This document shows positions 52,636 through 60,356 of a DNA stretch of 64,000 bases, in pieces (within the stretch, counting starts at the first letter, position 1; each line of letters opens with the position of its first letter). The stretch lies in the NCBI RefSeq assembly GCF_000744435.1, contig NZ_JQLX01000013.1:1-64000 (forward strand). The letters run 5' to 3'. The DNA is from Hippea jasoniae. GTDB lineage: Bacteria > Campylobacterota_A > Desulfurellia > Desulfurellales > Hippeaceae. A program made the position numbers and the translations under genes. The notes under the pieces are model-generated. The model made no database searches. It saw only the letters and a list, made by a program, of their open reading frames with translations, and was not told the DNA's origin.

Positions 52636-53347
52636 GATGACGCTCCTTGAGCATATCGAGGAGCTAAGAATCAGGCTTTTATGGATAATCGGTGGAATCT
52701 TGGTTGCCTTAATTGGCACACTTTCCTATTCCGAAAAAATTATAAATATAGCTATAGCTCCTTTAAAACAGGCGCTTCCTACAGGTAGCAAGATAATCTT
52801 TACAGGTGTTACAGAGGCTTTTTGGGTAAGGATTGAAGCAGCCGTTGTGGCAGCTGTAATAGTTTCCATACCTTTTACATTTTATCAAATCTGGCTGTTT
52901 GTTAAGCCGGGTCTTAAAGAAAACGAAAAGAGATTTGCAATTCCCTTTGTCCTTGCCTTTAGTTTTTTCTTTATAAGCGGTGCTGTTTTTGCATATGAAG
53001 TCGTTTTGCCTTTGGGTTTTAAGTTTCTTTTAAGATACGGCGGCAAAGAGCTTTCTGCCATGCCTTCAATAAAGCAGTATATGTCGCTATTTTTGAAAAT
53101 GGTGATGTCTTTTGGGCTTGTTTTTGAGCTACCTGTTGTATCTTTTATACTTGCACGAATGGGTATTATAAACGGCAAAGACCTTCTTAAACGATTTGAT
53201 TATGCGCTACTTATAATCTTTATCGTTGCAGCAATTCTTACACCTCCTGATATTTTTACTCAGTTTCTTATGGCAACACCTTTAACGCTGCTCTATGTTG
53301 TAAGTATCATTGTTGCATCTATTTTTACGACAAAAAGAAATGATTGA
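52598..53347 (+). CDS. tatC: Twin-arginine translocase subunit TatC
   Basis: Receptor subunit for twin-arginine signal peptides, six membrane helices, about 249 residues. MTLLEHIEELRIRLLWIIGG, then FWVRIEAAVVAAVIVSIPFT, WLFVKPGLKENEKR and FGLVFELPVVSFILARMGII are all family hallmarks. The start is uncertain: ATGs at 52592, 52598 and 52637 are in frame; I favour 52598, with AAAGG six bases upstream. It overlaps tatB, and pilD starts inside its 3' end. Confidence 0.95.
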   Translation: MKRKRKIKKDPNEMTLLEHIEELRIRLLWIIGGILVALIGTLSYSEKIINIAIAPLKQALPTGSKIIFTGVTEAFWVRIEAAVVAAVIVSIPFTFYQIWLFVKPGLKENEKRFAIPFVLAFSFFFISGAVFAYEVVLPLGFKFLLRYGGKELSAMPSIKQYMSLFLKMVMSFGLVFELPVVSFILARMGIINGKDLLKRFDYALLIIFIVAAILTPPDIFTQFLMATPLTLLYVVSIIVASIFTTKRND

Positions 53348-54089
53348 TATAGCCGTTGTTGTTTTTGGTCTTGTAATTGGCAGTTTTTTAAATGTATGTA
53401 TCTATAGAATTCCTCGTGGTGAGTCTATAGTTTATCCACCCTCTGCCTGCCCTGTATGTAAAAACAGGATAAAGTGGTATGATAATATACCTGTTTTGAG
53501 TTTTGTGCTTCTAAAAGGCAGATGCAGGTATTGCAAAAGCCCAATTTCTGTTGTTTATCCAGCGGTTGAGATGTTAACAGCAATATTTACCTACCTTGTT
53601 TATAGAAAATTTGGTATCTGTCTTGATCTTGCAGTTTATCTTATTTTTGGTTATGCGTTAATTGTTGCATCGTTTATAGATTTGAAGCATTTTATTATTC
53701 CAGATAGAATCAGTATCGGTTTGATCGTTGTGGGCTTGATTTTTGCACTTTTGCAACACAGGGTCGTTGATAGTTTAATTGGTGGTGCGGCTGGTTTTTT
53801 GATTCTCTATGCTGTGGCTGTTTTTGGTAAGCTTATCTTTAAAAAAGAGGCGATGGGTGGTGGCGATATAAAGCTTTTATCCGGCATTGGCACTTTTATT
53901 GGCTTAAAAGGTGTTTTGTTTAGCCTTTTTGTAGGTTCTTTTGTTGGTGCAGCTGCAGGTATCGGGTATATGCTGATCTCTAAAAAGGACAGCGATAGTC
54001 AGATTCCCTTTGGCCCTGCTTTGAGTTTTGCTGCCGTATTGTATATCTTTGTTGGTAGCTATTTTGTTAGATATTTCTGGGGTTTTTGA
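53340..54089 (+). CDS. pilD: Prepilin peptidase / N-methyltransferase (A24)
   Basis: Aspartic membrane protease that cleaves and methylates type IV prepilin-like proteins. At about 249 residues it has GSFLNVCIYRIPRGESIVYP, a four-cysteine zinc element (CPVCKNRIKWYDNIP, later CRYCKS), FIDLKHFIIPDRIS with the first catalytic Asp, and GGGDIKLLSGIGTFIG with the second. The ATG at 53340 overlaps the tatC stop by eight bases. No pilin genes are in the window. Confidence 0.93.
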   Translation: MIDIAVVVFGLVIGSFLNVCIYRIPRGESIVYPPSACPVCKNRIKWYDNIPVLSFVLLKGRCRYCKSPISVVYPAVEMLTAIFTYLVYRKFGICLDLAVYLIFGYALIVASFIDLKHFIIPDRISIGLIVVGLIFALLQHRVVDSLIGGAAGFLILYAVAVFGKLIFKKEAMGGGDIKLLSGIGTFIGLKGVLFSLFVGSFVGAAAGIGYMLISKKDSDSQIPFGPALSFAAVLYIFVGSYFVRYFWGF

Positions 54090-55132
54090 TGCTAAAAAGG
54101 GTTGATTACTATATACTCAAAAACCTTGCGCTTTCTTTTGTTGTTTCATTTTTAATCATTACACTGATAATGATTATCGGGGATATTGTTAAGATTTATG
54201 ATATACTGTTTTCTGAAGGCTCATCGCTGGGTTTTATCTTTAAAGTTTTATTTGATACGGCTGTCTTTTTGAGTGTTTTTACAATCCCTATGGCTTTAAC
54301 AATTGCTGTAAACTATGTCTATTCAGATATGTCGCTGAATTCTGAGATTACAGCATTTCGCAGCAGTGGTATTTCACTTGTTAGGGTTTATTTTCCTGCA
54401 TTTCTTTTGAGTTTGTTTGTTTTTGTGTTGATGATTTACGATATAGGCTTCCTTGCAAACAGCTCAAAGTTTAACTACAAAACCGAGCTTACAAAGGCTT
54501 TAAAGGGAAAAATATACCTTGCTCTAAAACCCAATACATTTTACGACAAACTTGATGGGGTGTTGTGGGCTAAAGAGCTATCAGCCGATAGAAAGAAACT
54601 AAAAGAGGTGTTTTTTTCCAATAAAAATCAGGTTTTTGTAGCAAAGAGGTCTGTTTTGAGTGATTTAAACAACGGGATTCTTGCCACATTCTTTGATGTC
54701 AAAATGTACTCTGAGAAAAAAGGAATTGTTGAGTATGGATCTTTTGATGTCTATAAGGTGGCGTTTCTTGTAACAAAAAGTAATATTTATAATAAAAATG
54801 AGCCACGATTTATGAATGTAGTTGAACTCTATAATCTTTTTAAAAAAACGCATAATCCCGAAGCTTTGTTTGAAATTCACAGAATGATTGCTCTGTCTTT
54901 GAGCGTGTTTATGCTATCTCTTGTTGCTTTTGGCTTTGGTATAAACTTTGCACGCAGCGGCAAAAGTGCAGGGATTGTGTTGAGTCTGTTTATTTTCTTT
55001 GCATACTATATCTTGTATTCGATAGCAAAAACCTTTTATCATGCCCATCATATTTTCTGGCCACTTTATCTGCCTGATATTATTCTTGCCGCTTTGGGTT
55101 TTTATATATTCTTAAAGAAAATAAGAGTATAG
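54089..55132 (+). CDS. LptF/LptG-family lipopolysaccharide export permease
   Basis: Membrane subunit of the LPS-transport ABC complex, about 347 residues. It opens VDYYILKNLALSFVVSFLII (first helix), has two further N-terminal helices with FTIPMALTIAVNYVYSDMSL and NSEITAFRSSGISLVRVYF. A periplasmic beta domain (about 130-255) and three C-terminal helices follow. Whether it is LptF or LptG cannot be told; only one member is in the window. It starts on the pilD stop (TGATG). Its 3' end overlaps the convergent lnt gene by 53 bases. Confidence 0.9.
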   Translation: MLKRVDYYILKNLALSFVVSFLIITLIMIIGDIVKIYDILFSEGSSLGFIFKVLFDTAVFLSVFTIPMALTIAVNYVYSDMSLNSEITAFRSSGISLVRVYFPAFLLSLFVFVLMIYDIGFLANSSKFNYKTELTKALKGKIYLALKPNTFYDKLDGVLWAKELSADRKKLKEVFFSNKNQVFVAKRSVLSDLNNGILATFFDVKMYSEKKGIVEYGSFDVYKVAFLVTKSNIYNKNEPRFMNVVELYNLFKKTHNPEALFEIHRMIALSLSVFMLSLVAFGFGINFARSGKSAGIVLSLFIFFAYYILYSIAKTFYHAHHIFWPLYLPDIILAALGFYIFLKKIRV

Positions 55133-56474
55133 CTGCAATTACCAATAAATAATCAAATAGATAGCCAAGTCTATCGTAGATTGTTGAAGCAAAGATCTCT
55201 ATTTTATTAACTTTCAAGATAGATCTCTGATCAACTTTTAGCTGTTTAACTATTGCTCCGTTTTGATTGACGATAAAGGTTTTGCCAGTATTTGCGGCTC
55301 TTATTACAAAAATAGAGTTTTCTATCGCCCTGTAGATGTCACTTCTTGGAAAAAGCTCAAAAGTAGGAGTTTTGTCAAACCACGCATCGTTTGTAAAAAC
55401 GGCTATCACATCCGCACCTTTTAGCTTATATTGGCGTGAAAGCGAAGAAAAGTTTTCCTCATAGCAAATCAGGGGTGCGATTTTTAGTTTATCGGCAATA
55501 AAGATTTTTAAAGAAGAGCCTTTGTTGAAACTATAACCATTTAAACCTATAAGGTTTGAGAATGGTATAAATTCAGCAAACGGAACCAGCTTTTGTTTAT
55601 CGTAGAAGTGAAATAAGCCGTTTTTGTATTCTATAACACTGTCGTAATAGTTGTTACTGTCTTTTCTGACTGCTCCAAAAATATATGTTGTTTGATTATC
55701 AAAGTTTTTTGAAACATAGGATGAGTATTTAGGTGAAAATAGATAGGGGTAGGCAGACTCTGGCCATAAAACTACCTTTGATGAAGCTTCTTTTGAAAGT
55801 TTTAAGTAAATTAATAGATTTCTCTGTAAAAACTCATCTGCCCATTTTTCATTCTGCGGTATGTTGCCCTGAATAACGGCAAGTGAGCTGTTTTTTGTTT
55901 CTATTTTTTCTGGCTTAAAGATAAACCCTGCAACAGTTAAAGCTGCCACAGCCGCTATAATTAACACAGCAGGTTTGGCGGCTTTTCTAATCAAAAGAAA
56001 AACTGCAAGATTGATATACAGAATCTTTAAATCCTCTATCATACTGCCAAAGATTGAAGCATCCTGAATAAAAAAATTGATGTTATAGGTGAGTATGTTT
56101 ATATTGCCTACGGGAAAACCAAAAAGCAGTATATTTCTTAAGATCTCAAAAGCTGTAATAAAAACAGGCAAAAAATATATTCCTGTGTTGGATTTTTTGA
56201 AGACATAAAAACCCGATAAAATAAAAATAAGGCTATATAAAGCAACTCCAAAAACAGCCAAAACGCCCAGTATCGCATTTAGTCCATAGTAGATATGCAC
56301 GCTTTTGTAGAGTCCAGAAAACAGAAATAGATAAAAAAGCCCAAACCCAACGGCTATGTCTTTTAGATTATTTTTTTCATCAAACAGCCAGACAAAGGCA
56401 AAAAAACTCAAGAAGGGAAAGTAGAATGAGGCAATAGGCAGTATAAATAGGGCGTATTTAGCCGATTTTTTCAC
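55080..56474 (-). CDS. lnt: Apolipoprotein N-acyltransferase
   Basis: Inner-membrane enzyme that adds the third acyl chain to lipoproteins. The 464-residue protein has N-terminal membrane helices to about 190 and a nitrilase-like periplasmic domain. Catalytic residues are visible: Glu in VVLWPESAYPYLF, Lys in KQKLVPFAEFIPF and Cys in APLICYEENF, followed by FTNDAWFDKTPTF. A last membrane helix (LLVIAAILLFSLRIY) ends the protein. It overlaps fmt by 17 bases upstream and converges on the LptF/G gene. Confidence 0.93.
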   Translation of the reverse strand: MKKSAKYALFILPIASFYFPFLSFFAFVWLFDEKNNLKDIAVGFGLFYLFLFSGLYKSVHIYYGLNAILGVLAVFGVALYSLIFILSGFYVFKKSNTGIYFLPVFITAFEILRNILLFGFPVGNINILTYNINFFIQDASIFGSMIEDLKILYINLAVFLLIRKAAKPAVLIIAAVAALTVAGFIFKPEKIETKNSSLAVIQGNIPQNEKWADEFLQRNLLIYLKLSKEASSKVVLWPESAYPYLFSPKYSSYVSKNFDNQTTYIFGAVRKDSNNYYDSVIEYKNGLFHFYDKQKLVPFAEFIPFSNLIGLNGYSFNKGSSLKIFIADKLKIAPLICYEENFSSLSRQYKLKGADVIAVFTNDAWFDKTPTFELFPRSDIYRAIENSIFVIRAANTGKTFIVNQNGAIVKQLKVDQRSILKVNKIEIFASTIYDRLGYLFDYLLVIAAILLFSLRIYKNPKRQE

Positions 56475-57384
56475 CTTTATTAAACTTATACCCTGCTAAA
56501 AAGGCTGCAATATCCATCACCTTCTTTGATTGGGGCTGGATTTTTTTTATTGAGATTGCATCCTCCCTGCAGCCGATTATAAGGCTTTTTTTTGTGCACT
56601 CAACAACCTCTGCTGGCTTTGGTTGTTCTAATTTAACAACATCTGCATCAAAGACTTTGAACATTTTATTCTTATGGTAAAAGTAAGCAGTAGGCCAGCT
56701 ATAGAAGGCTCTAATTTTGTTTCTTATCTGTGTGGCCGTCTGGTTTTCAAAATCGATTTTGCCATCCTCTTTTTTTATGATTTGTGTGTATGTTGCAAGC
56801 ATTTCGTTCTGTGGTATTGGCTTTAAAAACTTAAGGTTTTCAAGTGTGCATAAAAGCATCTTTGCACCAATTTGACTTAGCCTATCATGTAGGGTAGGGT
56901 AGTTGTCTGAGTCTGATATTTTTTCGATCCATTGCATATAAACGCCGCCAGCATCAACTTTTTGTGTCACTTCTATTATTGATACGCCTGTGTAGCTGTC
57001 GCCGTTTAAAAGGGCTGTATTAATGGGTGATGGCCCTCTATACAACGGTAAAATCGATGGATGAATGTTTATACTGCCCAGCTTTGGAATGTCTAAAATC
57101 TCTCTGGGAATTATTTTTCCATATGAAACAACAACAAATATATCTGCACCAAAAGAGGCTATTTTGTCAATAACACTCTTCTCTTTTAGCTTTTCTGGCT
57201 GAAAAACCTCATAAGAGAGCTGCTCTGCCAGCTCTTTTACAGGTGGTTTTATGAGCTTTTTGCCCCTTTTTCCCCTTGCATCAGGTGTTGATATGACTCC
57301 TGCTACCTCAAACTGTTTTGAATTATGCAACGCCTCAAGCGGTTTTATGCCAAACTCGCTTGTTGAAAAAAACAAAACCTTCAT
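56458..57384 (-). CDS. fmt: Methionyl-tRNA formyltransferase
   Basis: Formylates initiator Met-tRNA. The 308-residue protein has VLFFSTSEFGIKPLEAL, the formyl-folate domain motifs VVVSYGKIIPREIL and INIHPSILPLYRGPSPINTA, GVSIIEVTQKVDAGGVY and the C-terminal OB-like domain with IRAFYSWPTAYF. The ATG at 57384 overlaps the def stop (ATGA). An in-frame start 27 bases upstream lies inside def and is unlikely. Confidence 0.96.
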   Translation of the reverse strand: MKVLFFSTSEFGIKPLEALHNSKQFEVAGVISTPDARGKRGKKLIKPPVKELAEQLSYEVFQPEKLKEKSVIDKIASFGADIFVVVSYGKIIPREILDIPKLGSINIHPSILPLYRGPSPINTALLNGDSYTGVSIIEVTQKVDAGGVYMQWIEKISDSDNYPTLHDRLSQIGAKMLLCTLENLKFLKPIPQNEMLATYTQIIKKEDGKIDFENQTATQIRNKIRAFYSWPTAYFYHKNKMFKVFDADVVKLEQPKPAEVVECTKKSLIIGCREDAISIKKIQPQSKKVMDIAAFLAGYKFNKGEKIG

Positions 57385-57887
57385 CTGTTTTCCTTTGCCT
57401 TTTTCTTCCACTGTTTTTTAAAAAGTTCCTTTTTTGTTGGTGGTAGATGATCTATAAACAGTTTGCCGTTTAGATGGTCTATTTCATGTTGAATAACAAC
57501 ACTTAGGAATTGGTCGGTTTCAAGCTCCTTTTCATTTTCGTTTCTATCCAAATACCTTACCTTTATCCATTTTTTTCTATCTTTAACAACATCGTAATAG
57601 CCCGGCACACTCAAGCAACCCTCTTCATGTTCTTCATAGATACCCTCACTTGCAACAATAACCGGGTTGATAAGCTCTATCAAATTGTTTTTATCGTTTT
57701 CCCTTAAATCTATTACGACCAGCTTCTTTGTTAAACCGATCTGCTCTGCTGCAAGGCCTATGCCGTTATACTTATACATTATTTCTGCCATTCTGTTGAG
57801 CATTTCTATAATGTTATCATCTATTTTTTCAACATCTGTTGCTTTTTTTCTTAAAATCGAATCAGGGTAAACCTTAACCTCGCCCAT
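57381..57887 (-). CDS. def: Peptide deformylase
   Basis: Iron/metal hydrolase removing the N-formyl group from new proteins. 168 residues with the three family motifs: GIGLAAEQIG near 43-52, EEGCLSVPG near 89-97 with the metal Cys, and QHEIDHLNG near 133-141 with the metal His pair. The ATG at 57887 has GGGAGGT upstream. It is directly followed by fmt, the standard pair. Confidence 0.97.
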   Translation of the reverse strand: MGEVKVYPDSILRKKATDVEKIDDNIIEMLNRMAEIMYKYNGIGLAAEQIGLTKKLVVIDLRENDKNNLIELINPVIVASEGIYEEHEEGCLSVPGYYDVVKDRKKWIKVRYLDRNENEKELETDQFLSVVIQHEIDHLNGKLFIDHLPPTKKELFKKQWKKKAKENR

Positions 57888-57913
57888 TTTTACCTCCCAC
57901 AAGGATGATAATC

Positions 57914-59002
57914 TCAGCTTGTTGAAAAATCAATATTTTCTTTTAGGTATTGATAGATAAAACCCAGCGTCCTTTTTGCTATAGCCTTATGCATAAAGTT
58001 TTTATTGCCCATGTATCTTAGCCGTGTTTGATAGGAGTCTTTGTGAAATTTGATAAACAGTTCAAATTCGTTACCTTTAAGATTGAAAGGTTTTGCAATA
58101 ATGTCAGCATCTGTATTACACAACGGTTTATTTATGCAGCTTGCAACAAAACAGCTTTTGTCGTGCATAAGATATGCTAAATAGCCCGCTGTTATTGTTT
58201 CTTCAAATGCTATTGTTAGGTTGAGCCTGTTTAATGTTTCAGACAAAACATCTTCGATTGAGCGGTTATTAAAAGAATAAACCTTATAGCCGAATTGTTT
58301 TTTAATCTTGTTTGATAAATTTTCTATTATTTCTTTGCTGCCAGCTCTAATTCTAACGGCAAGTTCACCCTCCATAGCGTTTAAAATCACCTCACCATCA
58401 TCGGGGATTTTGTCTTTAAGGAATTTGTCCATATCCGATTCAGGCACACCTATGAGTTTTATGTCTTGACTAAATAGTTTTTGTGATGGGATTATCGTTG
58501 ATATAAAACTTATCACTTCATTGACCATAGATTTCATTTCACTTGGCACACCAGGCAGAGCAGCAAAATATGCATTGTTACATTTAACGATAAAACCTGC
58601 AGCCGTACCGTGGGGATTTTTTATGATTCTGCAGGGGTAGGGCAGGTATGCCTGTTTTGAATGTGAGGGCTTTAACTCAACGCCTTTTGCTTTTACCTTT
58701 TTTACTATGTCAAAATATACATCTCTGTTTAGTTTAACTCTTAGGTTGCAGGCTTTTGATAGAGCCAGAGTTGTGTTATCGTCAAATGTGGGTCCAAGAC
58801 CGCCTGTTGAGATAACAAAGGCGTTTTTTAAAGATAGATTTTGAAAAAGTTCGGTAAGCCTATCTATATCATCGCCTGTAGCCATTATGCCGTTTACTTT
58901 GTATCCGTTTTGTTTAAGAAGCCTTGCCATGAAGTTGCTGTTTGTGTCAACTATAGAGCCCTCAAGGATTTCCTCTCCCACAGAAACTATATAAAACTCC
59001 AT
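57914..59002 (-). CDS. cinA: CinA-family protein (molybdopterin-binding domain with divergent C-terminus)
   Basis: 362-residue protein. Residues 1-165 are the MoaB/MoeA-like domain with VSVGEEILEGSIVDTNSNFM near 6-25, FVISTGGLGPTFDDNT near 61-76, KNPHGTAAGF and ALPGVPSEMKSMV. In CinA proteins this domain often carries ADP-ribose pyrophosphatase activity. The usual C-terminal NMN deamidase domain is hard to see: the AESCTGG region is replaced by AFEETITAGYLAYLM, so deamidase activity is doubtful. It lies 9 bases after tauE and 26 before def. Confidence 0.82.
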   Translation of the reverse strand: MEFYIVSVGEEILEGSIVDTNSNFMARLLKQNGYKVNGIMATGDDIDRLTELFQNLSLKNAFVISTGGLGPTFDDNTTLALSKACNLRVKLNRDVYFDIVKKVKAKGVELKPSHSKQAYLPYPCRIIKNPHGTAAGFIVKCNNAYFAALPGVPSEMKSMVNEVISFISTIIPSQKLFSQDIKLIGVPESDMDKFLKDKIPDDGEVILNAMEGELAVRIRAGSKEIIENLSNKIKKQFGYKVYSFNNRSIEDVLSETLNRLNLTIAFEETITAGYLAYLMHDKSCFVASCINKPLCNTDADIIAKPFNLKGNEFELFIKFHKDSYQTRLRYMGNKNFMHKAIAKRTLGFIYQYLKENIDFSTS

Positions 59003-59011
59003 CTAAAACCT

Positions 59012-59758
59012 CTAAAAAAACATCAGTTTAATGGCAAAGAATACTAAAATAACAAGCAAAACACCCCTTATGAACTTATCACCTTTCTTGATTGACAGAT
59101 GTATTGCAGCTTTTGCTCCAAGGATACTGCCAGCACCCAAAAAAATGCCCACCAGGAGGTTTACCTGATGAGAGATAAAGAATATCGGCAAAATCAGTAT
59201 CGTATAAAGTGTGATGAGAAAGACCTTTATGGCGTTGGCCTCAACCATACTGAATCCGCCCCATACAGATGCTGCAATAATAAAAAAACCCACGCCAGCC
59301 TGAATAAAACCACCGTATATGCCTATAAAAAAGAATGCAAGTAGTATAAAAAACCAGTTTTTTTTGTTTAGCGGCTCCTTTTTGGCAAACCTTTCAGGTT
59401 TGTAGATGGTTATTAAGCTTATTAGAACCATCAGGATTGCTATAATTTTTTTTAAAAGTTCATTTGGTATATGAACGGCTATAAAACTACCAAGCAAGGC
59501 TCCAATTAGAGTGGGGATTGCAACGGCTAACCCAAAACGCGTTTTTAATATATTGAGTTTGTAGAATTTAAAGGATGCAAAGCTGTTCTGCAAAACAAGG
59601 CCAACCCTGTTTGTGCCGTTTGCAACATTGGGTGGTAGACCTATGGCGATAAGAAACGCCAGTGTTAAAAAAGAGCCCCCACCGGCTAAAACATTTATCA
59701 GCCCCACTATGCAACCTATGAAGAATGCCGCTATTAAATGAAGAACACTCGCATCCAT
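59012..59758 (-). CDS. TauE/SafE-family sulfite/organosulfonate exporter-like membrane protein
   Basis: Eight or so predicted membrane segments in about 248 residues. The family repeat LINVLAGGGSFLTLAFLIAI near 20-39, GLPPNVANGTNRVGLVLQN, and the second-half repeat GIYGGFIQAGVGFFIIAAS with the matching GG motif are typical. Substrates in this family range from sulfite to sulfoacetate; none is assigned. The ATG at 59758 gives the natural first helix; the frame extends 39 bases upstream without a good start. Confidence 0.88.
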   Translation of the reverse strand: MDASVLHLIAAFFIGCIVGLINVLAGGGSFLTLAFLIAIGLPPNVANGTNRVGLVLQNSFASFKFYKLNILKTRFGLAVAIPTLIGALLGSFIAVHIPNELLKKIIAILMVLISLITIYKPERFAKKEPLNKKNWFFILLAFFFIGIYGGFIQAGVGFFIIAASVWGGFSMVEANAIKVFLITLYTILILPIFFISHQVNLLVGIFLGAGSILGAKAAIHLSIKKGDKFIRGVLLVILVFFAIKLMFF

Positions 59759-59912
59759 AGGTTTAATTTTACACCTGCTTGTAAATTTGGCAAACATAAA
59801 TTGATTTTTTGCATTTGTTCATAATAAACTTGCACCAATATAAATAAATTGATATGCTTAATTTAATTCAAGGCAAAAGTTGTTGCATATCTTTAAAGAA
59901 GTGGAGGGTGTT

Positions 59913-60356
59913 ATGAAGTATTTTGCTTATGGTTCCAATATGAACCCAGAAAGAATGAGGGATAGGGGTGTTTTGTTTAAAGACAGGCAGTATGCAGTCT
60001 TGAAAGGATGGAAACTTGCATTTAACAAGATGGCATCAGATGAAGGTGTGGGTTATGCCAATATTGTTAAGGATGAAAGCGGTGTTGTTGAGGGTATTGT
60101 TTATGAAATAGATCAATCTGGTATTGATAGACTTGATCAGGCTGAGGGTTGCCCGACGCACTACTATAGGGATATAGTTGTTGTTAAGCTTGATAGCGGA
60201 GCAGAGGTTGAGGCTGTTGTGTATATTGCAAACGAAAACAAGATAGACAACAATTTAAAACCAACAAAGGCTTATCTAAAACATCTTTTGAAGGGGTGCG
60301 ACCTGTTAACTAAAGAGTATTGCGAAAAGCTCAAGAAGATAGAGACTGTTGATTGA
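59913..60356 (+). CDS. Gamma-glutamylcyclotransferase-like (GGCT/AIG2) protein
   Basis: 147-residue protein with the family pocket motifs YFAYGSNMNPERMRDRG near 3-19, GWKLAFNKM and EGIVYEIDQSGIDRLDQAEG with the catalytic Glu, and HYYRDIVVV. Members cleave gamma-glutamyl peptides or modify related amines; the substrate is not known. The ATG at 59913 has GGAGGG upstream. addA begins on its stop codon, so it is cotranscribed with addAB. Confidence 0.9.
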   Translation: MKYFAYGSNMNPERMRDRGVLFKDRQYAVLKGWKLAFNKMASDEGVGYANIVKDESGVVEGIVYEIDQSGIDRLDQAEGCPTHYYRDIVVVKLDSGAEVEAVVYIANENKIDNNLKPTKAYLKHLLKGCDLLTKEYCEKLKKIETVD

